A DNA stretch of 7,198 nucleotides from Draconibacterium sp. (GTDB lineage Bacteria; Bacteroidota; Bacteroidia; Bacteroidales; Prolixibacteraceae): contig WGCT01000484.1 of NCBI GenBank assembly GCA_015493625.1, positions 1-7,198 of the forward strand, written 5' to 3'. The position numbers and the translations under genes are program-made. Under the pieces are notes generated by a model, which saw only the letters and a list, made by a program, of their open reading frames with translations, did no database searches and was not told the origin of the DNA. Below, piece after piece: positions 7,045 to 7,198 of this stretch (the first letter of the stretch is position 1; each line of letters opens with the position of its first letter).

Positions 7045-7172
7045 TAAATAAATTTAATTTCGTGTACGGCAACAGAAAAAATATTAAAAAAATACAATAA
7101 CTTTTGTTTTTTTCAGAAGCAAAACAAAAACAATAATGTTACAAGATGGTTACTAATTATTTAAACTTATAT

Positions 7173-7180
7173 TACGTTTG
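7173..7180 (+). promoter_or_regulatory. Possible divergent -7 promoter element near the right edge
   Basis: TACGTTTG on the plus strand fits TAnnTTTG exactly. The -33 region is weak (about 7149-7153, GTTAC). If real it would drive a gene beyond the right edge, divergent from the receptor; such a neighbour could be a regulator, but nothing of it is visible. The match is short and may be chance in AT-rich DNA. Confidence 0.28.
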
Positions 7181-7198
7181 TTTAATTGAATTGTAGTG

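Overview
The window reads as accessory carbohydrate-use DNA from a Bacteroidota bacterium, probably of the Bacteroidia/Marinilabiliales kind, although the exact lineage cannot be fixed from this stretch. The evidence is a large TonB-dependent receptor with an N-terminal carboxypeptidase-regulatory domain, a secreted protein ending in a type IX secretion (T9SS) sorting domain, AT-rich intergenic DNA, main genes that mostly lack Shine-Dalgarno sequences, and a TAnnTTTG-type -7 box.

All recognisable genes lie on the minus strand, so transcription runs right to left. (i) 6988-7198 is a non-coding leader with a good Bacteroidota -7 box for the receptor and a possible second, divergent one on the plus strand. 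(ii) 4093-6987 encodes a 964-residue SusD-independent-looking TonB-dependent receptor. (iii) 3861-4092 is a 232-base spacer with two inverted repeats, a weak promoter candidate, and an unusually strong anti-SD match that precedes tiny ORFs rather than the next gene. (iv) 2181-3860 encodes a 559-residue secreted right-handed beta-helix protein with a T9SS tail. (v) 2045-2180 is a spacer holding an intrinsic terminator. (vi) 1-2044 is a glycoside hydrolase family 2 (beta-galactosidase-like) gene, interrupted by a -1 frameshift at about 1443-1447 and cut off by the left edge.

Together the genes look like a small polysaccharide or glycan utilisation cluster. The T9SS-exported beta-helix protein would bind or cleave a polymer at the cell surface, the receptor would import fragments through the outer membrane, and the GH2 enzyme would remove terminal beta-linked sugars. 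No SusD partner lies next to the receptor, so this is not a canonical SusCD locus. The substrate cannot be named from the sequence.

The main points for a second look are the frameshift in an otherwise catalytically intact GH2, the extended anti-SD match in the beta-helix gene's leader, the 22-base palindrome beside a candidate promoter, and the beta-helix protein itself, whose activity is unassigned. I found no RNA genes, CRISPR arrays or insertion sequences.
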